Of a stretch of 64,000 nucleotides of DNA, positions 9,858 to 17,471 are shown one piece after another. How positions within the stretch are numbered: the stretch's first letter is position 1; each line of letters begins with the position of its first letter. The stretch spans positions 21,105-85,104 of the forward strand of contig NZ_CAMLHC010000032.1 in the NCBI RefSeq assembly GCF_946479755.1, read 5' to 3'. A model generated the notes under the pieces. That model searched no databases. It was not told where the DNA came from and worked only from the letters and a program-made list of their open reading frames with translations. Source of the DNA: an uncultured Chitinophaga sp. GTDB lineage: Bacteria; Bacteroidota; Bacteroidia; Chitinophagales; Chitinophagaceae. Both the position numbers and the translations under genes were made by a program.

Positions 9858-11192
9858 ATGCGTAAAGTAATATATACCACGGGACTGATGGCAGCATTGG
9901 CCGCTCTCTCCTCCTGTAAAAAATACCTCGATATCGTACCGGTAGGGAAAGTAGTTCCTACTACCGTGGAAGATTTCCGTCAGGAGATGGATGGGGCCTA
10001 TACCATCGTTACTTATGATAAAGGCCTTGCCTCTTACCGTAGTGATGAAATTAAGATGAATGAAAGCCGCTCCGGCGATGTTAACCTGCTGAAGCCTAAC
10101 TATTTCTGGGAAGAGAACGTTGGTACCGGCATCTCTACCTATAACTGGAGGGCCAATTATCAGCAGATATTTTATGCCAACCATATCATTGATGCGGTAG
10201 GCGGCGCCACGGAAGGCTCGCAGGCACAAAAAGACCAGCTGGCGGGAGAGGCGTTTCTCTTACGGGCTTATACGCACTTCAACCTGGTGAACCTGTACGG
10301 AAAGGCTTATAATGAAGCCACAGCCGCTGCTGACAAAGCGGTACCGGTTATCACCAAAGTAGACCTGCAGAAGGCCACACCGCGTAATACCGTCAAAGAA
10401 ACCTATGATCAGGTGATAGCTGACGTGGAGGCAGGGCTTAAACTGATCAATACAGACCAGTTTGAAACGGCATCTTCTTATCGCTTCTCCCGGCTGTCGG
10501 GGCTGGCGCTGGCGGCGAGAGTATATCTCTACACCCATCAGTGGGATAAATCGCTGGCTGCGGCCAAAGCCGTGCTGGAAAAGAAATCTGCGTTGGTAGA
10601 TTTCAATAAAAGCAGTACGCTGCCTACGATGTATAACTCCCCCGAATCACTCCAGGCGTTGGAGCAGCATTATACCAACAATGCTATTCAGACCGCTTTC
10701 GTATCGGACCAGTTGTATGCTTTGTATAATGCTGCGGGGGATCTTCGCCTGAAGGTTTTTTACGGTAAAGACAGCAAGCAGAACAATGTCGTGCTGAAAA
10801 CCAGTAACAATAACAGTTTCCGTCAATCTTTCCGCGTAGCGGAGATGTACCTGACCGCCGCAGAAGCTGCCGCGCAGCTGAATCAGCCTGACCAGGCCCG
10901 TAACTACCTGAATGAGCTGAAGATGCACCGCCTGACACCGGACTTTTATCAGGCAGAAGTAGCCCGCATCGCCGTCCTCACCGGCAACGACCTGTTGAAA
11001 GAAATACAGGACGAACGTTTCCGTGAGCTGGCCTTCGAAGGGCACCGCTGGTTTGACCTGCGGAGGACCACCCAGCCACAGATCGTGCATACGGCAAAAG
11101 GCAGGACGGTTACCCTACAGGCCGGCGATCCCAGGTATACCATTAAAATACCAACCGACGCTATCGCCAGCAATCCCTTGCTGGCAGAGTAA
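9858..11192 (+). CDS. SusD/RagB-family nutrient-binding outer-membrane lipoprotein
   Basis: A 444-residue surface lipoprotein paired with the upstream SusC. The signal peptide ends LAALSSCKKYLDI, with the lipobox Cys at residue 20. The body has SusD helical TPR features (LAGEAFLLRAYTHFNLVNLYG) and the C-terminal SusD hallmark LKEIQDERFRELAFEGHRWFDLRR. SusD proteins form the hinged lid over the SusC barrel and bind the substrate. It is short for SusD proteins (usually 450-600 residues). It ends the operon and is followed by a clear terminator. Ligand unknown. Confidence 0.92.
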   Translation: MRKVIYTTGLMAALAALSSCKKYLDIVPVGKVVPTTVEDFRQEMDGAYTIVTYDKGLASYRSDEIKMNESRSGDVNLLKPNYFWEENVGTGISTYNWRANYQQIFYANHIIDAVGGATEGSQAQKDQLAGEAFLLRAYTHFNLVNLYGKAYNEATAAADKAVPVITKVDLQKATPRNTVKETYDQVIADVEAGLKLINTDQFETASSYRFSRLSGLALAARVYLYTHQWDKSLAAAKAVLEKKSALVDFNKSSTLPTMYNSPESLQALEQHYTNNAIQTAFVSDQLYALYNAAGDLRLKVFYGKDSKQNNVVLKTSNNNSFRQSFRVAEMYLTAAEAAAQLNQPDQARNYLNELKMHRLTPDFYQAEVARIAVLTGNDLLKEIQDERFRELAFEGHRWFDLRRTTQPQIVHTAKGRTVTLQAGDPRYTIKIPTDAIASNPLLAE

Positions 11193-11218
11193 GGATATAA
11201 GATATACAGAAGTGTGAG

Positions 11219-11250
11219 AAGCCTCCGGTTTTTATACCGGGGGCTTTTTT
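11219..11250 (+). terminator. Rho-independent terminator after protease-SusC-SusD operon
   Basis: An 11-bp stem (AAGCCTCCGGT paired with ACCGGGGGCTT, one G-T wobble) encloses a 5-nt loop and ends in a T run. It lies 26 bp after the SusD stop codon. Confidence 0.85.
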
Positions 11251-11253
11251 GTG

Positions 11254-11261
11254 TATATTTG
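11254..11261 (+). promoter_or_regulatory. TATATTTG -7 box, nearly leaderless promoter of the AraC gene
   Basis: An exact TAnnTTTG match ends only 8 bp before the ATG at 11270 and starts directly after the upstream terminator. If the start site is the usual 5-7 bp downstream, the mRNA has almost no leader. Confidence 0.55.
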
Positions 11262-11269
11262 TTAGCATC

Positions 11270-12136
11270 ATGTTTCACCGCTTTCCGCCCATATCCGTTC
11301 CTGCTGCCGACACTTCTTTCCTCACCGGTAACGGCGAAATCTTCGCCAAGCTGAAGCAGGAATCTGTTGCCGGTAAACGTACCGTCTTCGTAACAGAGCA
11401 CTCTCTCATTTTCGTGACGAAGGGCGTGAAACTGCTGCATCTGCCAGAAACCACGGTGGAAGCCGGTCCGGATACCGTCGTATTGCTGAAGAAAGGGATT
11501 TACGTGATGGCGGAGTACATCGAGGAAGGGCTTGACTTCGAAGCCCTGATGCTGTTCCTGCCGGTGAAACTGTTGAAAAGTATGGCTACCGAGCCGTTTT
11601 TTCACCACAGCAAATCGCCTTCCACAGCTCCCTACGCTGTGTTTGAAGGCAACGCACTCGTACAGGCATTTAAAGCGCATCTGCGCCTGTATTTTGACAA
11701 GCCGGTGGTGCACACCAGCCAGCTGCTGGCCCTGAAACAAAGGGAGATATTACTGCTGCTGATGAACGGAGAGCACCGGCGCGAGGTGGTGGATTTTATC
11801 ACCGCTGCGCTCAGCACGGAGCCGGAAGACCTGGACGAGGTGATGCGTAAATATTTATTGCAGCCGGTAACCCTTGAGGACCTGGCCAACCTGACGAACC
11901 GTAGCCTGGCTACTTTTAAGCGTGACTTTCAGCGTATATACCACATGCCGCCCCGGCAGTGGATCAATGAGCAACGGCTGCAGCATGCCCGCCTGCTACT
12001 GGACAATACCCGGCTGCCGGTAGGGGAGATCGCCGCCCAGTGTGGCTATGACAGCCCTTCCCACTTTATCCGCATCTTCAAAAAGAAGTTCGGCCATACC
12101 CCGCAGGCTATCCGAGCCGAAATGACGATGGATTGA
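11270..12136 (+). CDS. AraC-family transcriptional regulator
   Basis: A 288-residue cytoplasmic regulator. I chose the ATG at 11270 over an in-frame TTG at 11249 because the TTG lies inside the promoter box. The N-terminal half is a cupin-like sensing domain (VTEHSLIFVTKGVKLLHLP) and resembles the ExsA-type N-terminus. The C-terminal 100 residues hold the two helix-turn-helix motifs of AraC proteins: LEDLANLTNRSLATFKRDF, and VGEIAAQCGYDSPSHFIRIF with the FKKKFGHTPQ ending. It is followed 62 bp later by a short SDR gene that it probably controls. An AraC gene also lies next to a paralogous SDR gene at 58563. Confidence 0.9.
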   Translation: MFHRFPPISVPAADTSFLTGNGEIFAKLKQESVAGKRTVFVTEHSLIFVTKGVKLLHLPETTVEAGPDTVVLLKKGIYVMAEYIEEGLDFEALMLFLPVKLLKSMATEPFFHHSKSPSTAPYAVFEGNALVQAFKAHLRLYFDKPVVHTSQLLALKQREILLLLMNGEHRREVVDFITAALSTEPEDLDEVMRKYLLQPVTLEDLANLTNRSLATFKRDFQRIYHMPPRQWINEQRLQHARLLLDNTRLPVGEIAAQCGYDSPSHFIRIFKKKFGHTPQAIRAEMTMD

Positions 12137-12170
12137 GCCATCCGGACTATCCGTTCACCTGCCGCCGGGA

Positions 12171-12178
12171 TAATTTTG
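12171..12178 (+). promoter_or_regulatory. TAATTTTG -7 box for the short SDR gene
   Basis: An exact TAnnTTTG match 20 bp before the ATG at 12199. The paralogous SDR gene at 58563 has the identical octamer 24 bp before its ATG. Confidence 0.5.
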
Positions 12179-12198
12179 TGTTATAAAATCATAATAGC

Positions 12199-12801
12199 AT
12201 GAAAATAGTACTGATTGGCGGTCATGGTACCATCGGAAAAACCGTAGCTGCGGCACTCTCCCCCAGGCACGAAGTGATCATCGCCGGACGCAACAGTGGC
12301 GATATCCGGGTGGACATCACTTCCGAAACCTCCATCGAAGACATGTTCAAGGCACTGAAAACAGTGGATGCCTGTATCTGCACCGCCGGCACCGGTTACT
12401 ACGGTGATTTTGGCACGATGCGCCAGCAACATATGACGGCCGGTATCCAGGGCAAACTAATGGGACAGGTAAACCTCGTGCTGATTGGGAAAGATTATCT
12501 CACAGAAGGGGGCTCTTTTACCCTGACATCGGGCGTAGCGGCGGAGCAGCCGGCAAAAAACGGCACCTGCGTGGCGATGATCAACGGAGCGGTCAACAGT
12601 TTTGTGCTGGGCGCATCCCAGGAGCTGAAAAGAGACCAGCGTATCAATGCCGTAAGCCCCGGCCTGGTGGAAGACAGCGGCGAGCGCTATGGGGCGTTTT
12701 TTCCCGGTTATAACCTGGTACCCATGCACAAGGTCGCGAATGCTTATTTGCTGAGCGTGGAAGGGGCGGTGAATGGCAGGATTATTAAGGTGTATGAATA
12801 G
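12199..12801 (+). CDS. Short-chain dehydrogenase/reductase-like protein, 200 residues, atypical active site
   Basis: A compact Rossmann protein with a nucleotide-binding start (MKIVLIGGHGTIGKTVAAAL; the Gly motif GGHGTIG) and an SDR-like tail (INAVSPG). The Ser region is kept (GSFTLTSG), but the SDR pair YxxxK is absent. The matching segment CVAMINGAVNSF has neither Tyr nor Lys. A second copy of the same family at 58563 keeps the Tyr. The family is therefore SDR-derived, but a classical reductase mechanism is doubtful. It is preceded by an AraC regulator. Its last 17 bp overlap the convergent phosphoesterase gene. Confidence 0.8.
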   Translation: MKIVLIGGHGTIGKTVAAALSPRHEVIIAGRNSGDIRVDITSETSIEDMFKALKTVDACICTAGTGYYGDFGTMRQQHMTAGIQGKLMGQVNLVLIGKDYLTEGGSFTLTSGVAAEQPAKNGTCVAMINGAVNSFVLGASQELKRDQRINAVSPGLVEDSGERYGAFFPGYNLVPMHKVANAYLLSVEGAVNGRIIKVYE

Positions 12802-13498
12802 GAGCATAGAGCTCCATGACGGATACACATCTGAAGGTGATGCCGTTTCTTTCTTCTGTATGTGATTCATGGTAATGGCCATAGTACCACGAATGGCATC
12901 CTGCGGCGGCAGCTTTATGGTAAATACGGCTCATCAGCTGCCGCTCGCTTTCCAGGTCAGCCGCCAGATCATGGCCATTGGACAGTTCTTTCGCGATAAA
13001 GTGCTGTACCACTTCGTTGTAGGTATAAGGCCAGACCTCCCGCGGTGCAATATGACTGATCACGATATCTACACCGGTCTGACAGGCAGCGTCTAACAAT
13101 GTATCATCATACACTACTTCTTCATCGGACCAATAAGTTTTGCCTGCTGTTCTATTGAGCCGGTCTATCGAAATACCGCCACCAATAAATAATACCCGCT
13201 GCTGTGCTATCTCCGTTACAGTATAATCCTTTACCAGCTGTATGTGTTGCAGGCCGAAGGTGTGCCCCTGGTCCCAGAACCATTTGTTGTCATGATTACC
13301 CCTGATGATCAGCAGTTGGTTGCCACTGCTGCGCATAAAGCTGTCTATTTGTGAAAGCGCTTTCAGGTCGTGGGCTACAGGCTGGAAACCCAAGCCCCAG
13401 TCGCCCACCTGTATGAAGATGGTATTTTCCAGTTTGAACTTTTTGATCCGGGAGAGCAGCTCGGGGTAGCCGCCGTGGAGGTCACCGATGATTATCAT
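12785..13498 (-). CDS. Calcineurin-like metallophosphoesterase
   Basis: A 237-residue cytoplasmic protein with the ordered metal-binding motifs of the calcineurin-like superfamily: GDLHG at residues 5-9, GDWG near 33, GNHDN near 67, SHIAPREVW near 150, and GHYHES near 210. These coordinate a dinuclear metal centre that hydrolyses phosphomonoesters or diesters. The substrate cannot be told. It is transcribed divergently from the Crp/Fnr gene with only 40 bp between the starts, and its 3' end overlaps the convergent SDR gene by 17 bp. Confidence 0.9.
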   Translation of the reverse strand: MIIIGDLHGGYPELLSRIKKFKLENTIFIQVGDWGLGFQPVAHDLKALSQIDSFMRSSGNQLLIIRGNHDNKWFWDQGHTFGLQHIQLVKDYTVTEIAQQRVLFIGGGISIDRLNRTAGKTYWSDEEVVYDDTLLDAACQTGVDIVISHIAPREVWPYTYNEVVQHFIAKELSNGHDLAADLESERQLMSRIYHKAAAAGCHSWYYGHYHESHTEERNGITFRCVSVMELYAPIHTP

Positions 13499-13525
13499 AG
13501 TGTATTATACTAATTTATGATGACA

Positions 13526-13533
13526 TATATTTG
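13526..13533 (+). promoter_or_regulatory. TATATTTG -7 box, near-leaderless promoter of the Crp/Fnr gene
   Basis: An exact TAnnTTTG match whose end is 5 bp from the ATG at 13539. It lies in a 40-bp divergent intergenic region. The same octamer and geometry occur at the AraC gene at 11270. Confidence 0.5.
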
Positions 13534-13538
13534 TAAGG

Positions 13539-14120
13539 ATGACCGATCTCCAATCCTTCCAGCAAGCCATCTACAAGTTCTATCCACTTACAACGGCGGA
13601 GTGGGAAGATTTTTCGTCCAAACTCATCACCAAAAAATACCAGAAAGGGGACTTCCTCACCCGGGAAGGGCAGGTAGAGAATTTTATCTATTTCCTGCAT
13701 ACAGGCACTACGCGTAGTTATTTCATCAGGGATGGCAAAGAGTTTACGGTGGATTTTCAGTTTGAAGGAGAGATGGTGACTGCTTACTATTCGCTGATTA
13801 CGCGGGAACCAAGCTCCGTTTTTATAGAGCTGCTGGAAGATGCCAGTATTGTGGCTATCCCGTTCCGTTTTTTGCAGGAGTTTTACAACAAACATCATCA
13901 CGGGGAGCGGATAGGCCGTTTGATTGCGGAGTACCAGTATGCTAAACGGCTGAGAAAAGAAATGGAGCTGTTGTCGCTGACGGCAGAAGAGCGCTATGTG
14001 CAACTGTTGGAGCGAAATCCCGCGCTGGTGCAGCAGATATCCGTAAAACACCTGTCTTCTTTTCTGGGCATCCAGCCGGAGAGCCTGAGCCGCATCAGGA
14101 AGCAGCACGCCAGAAACTAA
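13539..14120 (+). CDS. Crp/Fnr-family transcriptional regulator
   Basis: A 193-residue protein, close to the usual length of Bacteroidota Crp/Fnr members. The N-terminal cyclic-nucleotide-binding fold is seen as YQKGDFLTREGQVENFIYFL and GKEFTVDFQFEGEMV. A long dimer helix follows, and a C-terminal helix-turn-helix (ISVKHLSSFLGIQPESLSRI). No Cys cluster is present, so it is not an iron-sulfur Fnr. The key Arg of a cAMP pocket is not obvious, so the effector is unknown. It is probably cotranscribed with, or controls, the DoxX-like gene 61 bp downstream, a pairing common in this phylum. Confidence 0.88.
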   Translation: MTDLQSFQQAIYKFYPLTTAEWEDFSSKLITKKYQKGDFLTREGQVENFIYFLHTGTTRSYFIRDGKEFTVDFQFEGEMVTAYYSLITREPSSVFIELLEDASIVAIPFRFLQEFYNKHHHGERIGRLIAEYQYAKRLRKEMELLSLTAEERYVQLLERNPALVQQISVKHLSSFLGIQPESLSRIRKQHARN

Positions 14121-14181
14121 CATACATCATTTTCCGGGGAGGGAGGAAGGTGGACATTTGTACAGACAAAACACACCTTTC

Positions 14182-14637
14182 ATGAAACCTATTATTATTC
14201 TGATATCGGTATTTACACTGGCGTTATTGGTCTCCAGACCGGTTACGGGCGACTGGCAGCTGATTTTCGCCGGTAATCTTGCGATGTGCTGCATGTTATG
14301 TTTCACCGCGCTGGGACACTTTCTCTTCCCCAAAGGCATGGTCATGATGATACCGCCGGTCGTACCTTTCAAAAAGGCTATGGTGTATATTACCGGTGTG
14401 GCGGAGATCATTATGGGTATTTTGTTGTTAGTGCCCTCCCTTCGGGAGATGACTGGTTGGGTGATGATTATCTTCTTTTTTCTTATTCTCCCGGCTAATA
14501 TCTATGCCGCCATTAAGCATGTCAACCTGGAAAAGGCGACCTATAATGGACCGGGGCCGAGATACCTCTGGTTCAGGGTGCCGGAGCAGCTGCTGTTCAT
14601 TGCCTGGGTGTATTTTTTCTCCATAGCTGGCTTTTAA
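14182..14637 (+). CDS. DoxX-like integral membrane protein
   Basis: A 151-residue protein with four predicted transmembrane helices (about 3-20, 31-50, 70-95, 100-120) and a conserved DoxX-like core: CFTALGHFLFPKGMVMMIPP and VYITGVAEIIMGILLLVP, with NIYAAIKH near the end. I chose the ATG at 14182; an in-frame TTG at 14158 would add an unlikely nine residues. DoxX-like proteins are inner-membrane proteins linked to redox or thiol stress, and the biochemical role of this branch is not established. The next gene starts 10 bp downstream, so the two are probably cotranscribed. Confidence 0.8.
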   Translation: MKPIIILISVFTLALLVSRPVTGDWQLIFAGNLAMCCMLCFTALGHFLFPKGMVMMIPPVVPFKKAMVYITGVAEIIMGILLLVPSLREMTGWVMIIFFFLILPANIYAAIKHVNLEKATYNGPGPRYLWFRVPEQLLFIAWVYFFSIAGF

Positions 14638-14647
14638 ACGGATAAGT

Positions 14648-15022
14648 ATGTACGAAGTGGAAATCACCAACGGGGAAACCGTTGTGTTCGTGAACAGTAT
14701 CCGGGCACGCAGCTTCAAAGGCTTTTGCTGGCTATGGTGGCACGTGCCGGCCATTATCCGGTCTGTAAAGCAGCATTATGGTGCATATGAATGTATTCCG
14801 GCATTGGTAAGCCCGTTGCAGATTGTAATGGTAAGCTACTGGCTCAGTTTCCGGGAACTGGGAGAATATCATCAGGGTCTTTTTCACCGGCGTTTGATGG
14901 AATTTGTAAAAAGAAACCCCGGCGCACTCGGAATGTATTTCGAAAGCTATGCTCCTAAAAAGTCGGGGAAATACATCCATGGTGAATTCGGACTGGCAAA
15001 GAATTTCAGGCGGAAGTTATAG
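14648..15022 (+). CDS. Small DUF4188/dimeric alpha-beta-barrel-like protein
   Basis: A 124-residue soluble protein 10 bp after the DoxX-like gene. The motif order SYWLSFRELGEYHQG, HRRLMEFVKRN, GMYFESYAPKKSGKY and FGLAK follows the pattern of DUF4188-type monooxygenase-like proteins (YWrSfe-L, H-paw--F, G--hE-Y, P-fGLAk). This is recognition by eye on a short sequence, so the family call is tentative. No cofactor site can be named. Confidence 0.6.
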   Translation: MYEVEITNGETVVFVNSIRARSFKGFCWLWWHVPAIIRSVKQHYGAYECIPALVSPLQIVMVSYWLSFRELGEYHQGLFHRRLMEFVKRNPGALGMYFESYAPKKSGKYIHGEFGLAKNFRRKL

Positions 15023-15069
15023 GCGTTATTCCCATTCCCACTGGTCGGCTGCGGACGCCCGCCAGGTTC

Positions 15070-15312
15070 TTACGACAACAGGTACCACGATTCATCCTTA
15101 TGATCACCAAAACAGGCCCGGTAGGCTTCATTCTCCTGTAATATACATTCCAGCAGGACGCTCCCTGTCTTCGACCGGATGCCTACTACGCGAATGCCTG
15201 CTGCATGGCAGCGGCCTATAAATTGGGTAAGATATTCCGGCGATATGTGGAATCCGCCATGGGCGACGCCTTTGAAACCTTTTTGCCAGAAAATGAGATT
15301 GTGTTTTTTCAT
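15070..15312 (-). CDS. Small protein of unknown function, divergent from XRE gene
   Basis: An 80-residue protein, MKKHNLIFWQKGFKG at the start and SWYLLS at the end, with no signal peptide and no recognised domain. I accept it as a gene because it lies head-to-head with the XRE regulator across an 82-bp region holding two copies of the putative operator CCTATAGGTGATT, which places its promoter under the same control. The DNA upstream of its start has a -7-like TATTTAAA. It could also be a chance frame; there is no further support. Confidence 0.45.
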   Translation of the reverse strand: MKKHNLIFWQKGFKGVAHGGFHISPEYLTQFIGRCHAAGIRVVGIRSKTGSVLLECILQENEAYRACFGDHKDESWYLLS

Positions 15313-15328
15313 CGTGAAAAGTTTAAAT

Positions 15329-15346
15329 ACTTGCCTATAGGTGATT
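15329..15346. promoter_or_regulatory. Putative XRE operator, site 1
   Basis: ACTTGCCTATAGGTGATT, with the perfect 8-bp palindrome CCTATAGG at 15334-15341. It lies just upstream of the minus-strand small gene starting at 15312. It shares 13 bp on its right with site 2 and 13 bp on its left with site 3. Confidence 0.6.
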
Positions 15347-15381
15347 GTTGTTTGTTGAAAGCTTTCCGATCTTCATACTAT

Positions 15382-15394
15382 CCTATAGGTGATT
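15382..15394. promoter_or_regulatory. Putative XRE operator, site 2 (autoregulatory)
   Basis: CCTATAGGTGATT directly abuts the ATG of the XRE gene at 15395 and is identical over 13 bp to part of site 1, 48 bp away. Binding here would block transcription or translation of the regulator. Confidence 0.6.
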
Positions 15395-15631
15395 ATGAAG
15401 AGCAAAGTTGATTTATACGTTATCCAGAAAGTCAAAGAAAGAAGACTTGAGATGAATTTATCTCAGGCGGACCTTGCACATGAACTGGGAATGTCGGTGG
15501 GGTTCATCGGAAAAGTGGAAAGCGCCCAATATCCCTCTCATTACAATATCAAACACCTCAATCAACTGGCCAGTATACTGGAATGCAGCCCACAGGACTT
15601 CCTGCCTAAAAAACCATTGCCGGACAAATAA
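15395..15631 (+). CDS. XRE-family helix-turn-helix regulator
   Basis: A 78-residue DNA-binding protein made of little more than one Cro/C1-type helix-turn-helix: VKERRLEMNLSQADLAHELG, MSVGFIGKVESA, then LNQLASILECSPQDFL. I chose the ATG at 15395. The alternative GTG at 15389 lies inside the palindrome. Three CCTATAGG sites surround the gene (15334, 15382, 15666). They would place it in control of itself, of the divergent 80-residue gene, and of the secreted EEP hydrolase downstream. Regulation is inferred from the site positions only. Confidence 0.9.
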   Translation: MKSKVDLYVIQKVKERRLEMNLSQADLAHELGMSVGFIGKVESAQYPSHYNIKHLNQLASILECSPQDFLPKKPLPDK

Positions 15632-15660
15632 TCCGTACTAAGTTAGATAAAAAAATAATC

Positions 15661-15673
15661 ACTTGCCTATAGG
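15661..15673. promoter_or_regulatory. Putative XRE operator, site 3, in the EEP hydrolase promoter
   Basis: ACTTGCCTATAGG is identical over 13 bp to site 1. A -7-like TATTTTG starts at 15682, so the palindrome at 15666-15673 sits between the -33 and -7 elements, where a bound repressor would exclude RNA polymerase. Confidence 0.6.
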
Positions 15674-15734
15674 AGAGTGTTTATTTTGTTGTTTTTTCTC
15701 TCAAAACACTATTTTTATCCCAAACAGTGAACAC

Positions 15735-16757
15735 ATGATAAAATGGATCTTACCATGGCTGCTCCTGCTATGCTTGCAGGTACAGGCAGCCACCACGTTA
15801 AAAGTATTGCAGTTCAACATCTGGCAGGAAGGTACCGTGGTACCGGGCGGGTTTGAAGCCATTGCCGACGAAATCATCCACACCGGCGCAGATATCGTCA
15901 CCTTCAGCGAAGTACGTAACTACCAACAGACCCGCTTCTGCGACCGCATCAGGGAAGCGCTGGCCAAACGGGGCCGCACCTTCTACAGCGAATACAGCTA
16001 CGACTCAGGCATCCTCTCCGCCTATCCCATAACGCAGTTTGAAACCATCAGCCCGGAAAAAGACGACCATGGCTCTGTCTATAAAGCCGTCGTGCGCGTG
16101 AAGGGCACTAACATAGCCGTCTACACGGCACACCTGGATTATCTCCATGCCGCCAACTACCTTCCCCGCGGTTATCACAGCAGCAGCTGGAAAAAGCTGC
16201 CGGCGCCGGTCACCGATGTGGACAGCATAATGGCGGACAACCGCGCCTCGCAAAGAGATGAAGAAATTGAACTGTTTATGGCCGATGCCCGCCGTGAAAC
16301 AGCCAAAGGCAGCATCGTGATACTGGGCGGCGATTTTAACGAACCTTCCCACCGGGACTGGACCGCCGCCACCAAAGACCTGTTTGACCACCATGGTACC
16401 ATCGTGCCCTGGAACGTGACTATGGAACTGGAGAAAGAAGGTTTTACCGACGCCTATCGCCAGTTATACCCCAACCCGGTAACACATCCCGGCTTTACCT
16501 TCCCGGGAGGCAATACGGCCGTTCCCGTTAGTAAGCTGGCATGGTCGCCCGATGCGGATGACAGAGACCGTATCGATTTCATTTTCTTCCGCCCGGATAA
16601 AAGACTGCACCTGAAAGACGCCGCCATCGTAGGTCCCCGCGCCTCTGTAGTATACGGCGCTATCCGTGACGAGCATACGAAAGACCGGTTTATAACACCC
16701 AAAGGGGTATGGCCCACCGACCATAAAGCCCTGCTGATTACCTTCGACCTGAAGTAA
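15735..16757 (+). CDS. Secreted endonuclease/exonuclease/phosphatase (EEP) family hydrolase
   Basis: A 340-residue protein with a signal peptide (WILPWLLLLCLQVQA). EEP motifs appear in order: LKVLQFNIWQEG (metal/phosphate Asn), ADIVTFSEVRN (metal Glu), AVYTAHLDYLH, ILGGDFNEPSH (catalytic Asp/Asn), RIDFIFFRPD, and the terminal WPTDHKALLITF (catalytic Asp-His). The fold is Mg-dependent and cleaves phosphodiesters or phosphomonoesters; whether the substrate is DNA, a lipid or a sugar phosphate is not clear. The start at 15735 is preferred over a TTG at 15663 that lies in the operator. The 3' end overlaps the convergent Pr6Pr gene by 20 bp. Confidence 0.88.
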   Translation: MIKWILPWLLLLCLQVQAATTLKVLQFNIWQEGTVVPGGFEAIADEIIHTGADIVTFSEVRNYQQTRFCDRIREALAKRGRTFYSEYSYDSGILSAYPITQFETISPEKDDHGSVYKAVVRVKGTNIAVYTAHLDYLHAANYLPRGYHSSSWKKLPAPVTDVDSIMADNRASQRDEEIELFMADARRETAKGSIVILGGDFNEPSHRDWTAATKDLFDHHGTIVPWNVTMELEKEGFTDAYRQLYPNPVTHPGFTFPGGNTAVPVSKLAWSPDADDRDRIDFIFFRPDKRLHLKDAAIVGPRASVVYGAIRDEHTKDRFITPKGVWPTDHKALLITFDLK

Positions 16758-17361
16758 GATACCTGCTGATACTGATGAACAGCAGCGATAGTAAGAGAAA
16801 TATGCCGGCAATGCCCACCGCATTGATCAACGCCTGCGTTATCCCTATCCGGTTCACCTCAATGAACGGGTAGGGATAAAAGCCGGTAGCAGCACCCCTG
16901 ACAAGGACATAAACAAAATAAACCAGCGGATACAACAGCCACGGCCAGCATTGTTTCCACTCCAGCCGTCGCCTAGCCGTGAATAATATCCAGTACAGCA
17001 ACGACATCACCGGGATCACACTGTGCAGCAACTCATCCACCACCCACTGTAAACCCTGCGGCTGCCACAACCACCGTAATACCGCATTATAGATAATCCC
17101 CACAATCAGGATATACACCGTCAGCGCCGTCTGTGTACCTGCCCGTGAAAAAAATCGCGACGCGGGATACCACCATAAAACCGTATTGGAAACGGCTACC
17201 AACAGATTGGTCAGGATCGTGAAATAACTGAAGAACCGTATCGTCAGCTCCCCCGGCGGTAACTTCCCGTTCAGGACCATCAGGTAATACTGCGCTATCA
17301 GCGCAAACCATCCCAGTAGAGAAAGGATAGCAGGATATGTGCGGGACCGTTTTATTTCCAT
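16738..17361 (-). CDS. Pr6Pr-family integral membrane protein
   Basis: A 207-residue protein with six predicted transmembrane helices. The motifs FFSYFTILTNLLVAVSNT, VDELLHSVIPVMSLLYW and YPLVYFVYVLVRGAATGFYPYPFIEV fit the bacterial Pr6Pr family, which is related to the FAR-17a/AIG1 membrane hydrolases that use a Thr and a His. The Thr in the ILTN motif and the His in ELLHSVIPV are kept. Activity in this family is not established. Confidence 0.82.
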   Translation of the reverse strand: MEIKRSRTYPAILSLLGWFALIAQYYLMVLNGKLPPGELTIRFFSYFTILTNLLVAVSNTVLWWYPASRFFSRAGTQTALTVYILIVGIIYNAVLRWLWQPQGLQWVVDELLHSVIPVMSLLYWILFTARRRLEWKQCWPWLLYPLVYFVYVLVRGAATGFYPYPFIEVNRIGITQALINAVGIAGIFLLLSLLFISISRYLTSGRR

Positions 17362-17471
17362 AGTATAAGTATACGGATTTTTTAGTCACAGCAGGAGCCG
17401 GCCGGCCGGCGCATTTCTTTTTGAGGACAAGAGAAAGTTTTCTTTCTTTATAGCGCGATAACCGCACGCCT

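Noticed and set aside
15663..15734. TTG start for the EEP hydrolase
   Set aside because: It would begin within the putative operator and promoter; the ATG at 15735 starts directly before a signal peptide.
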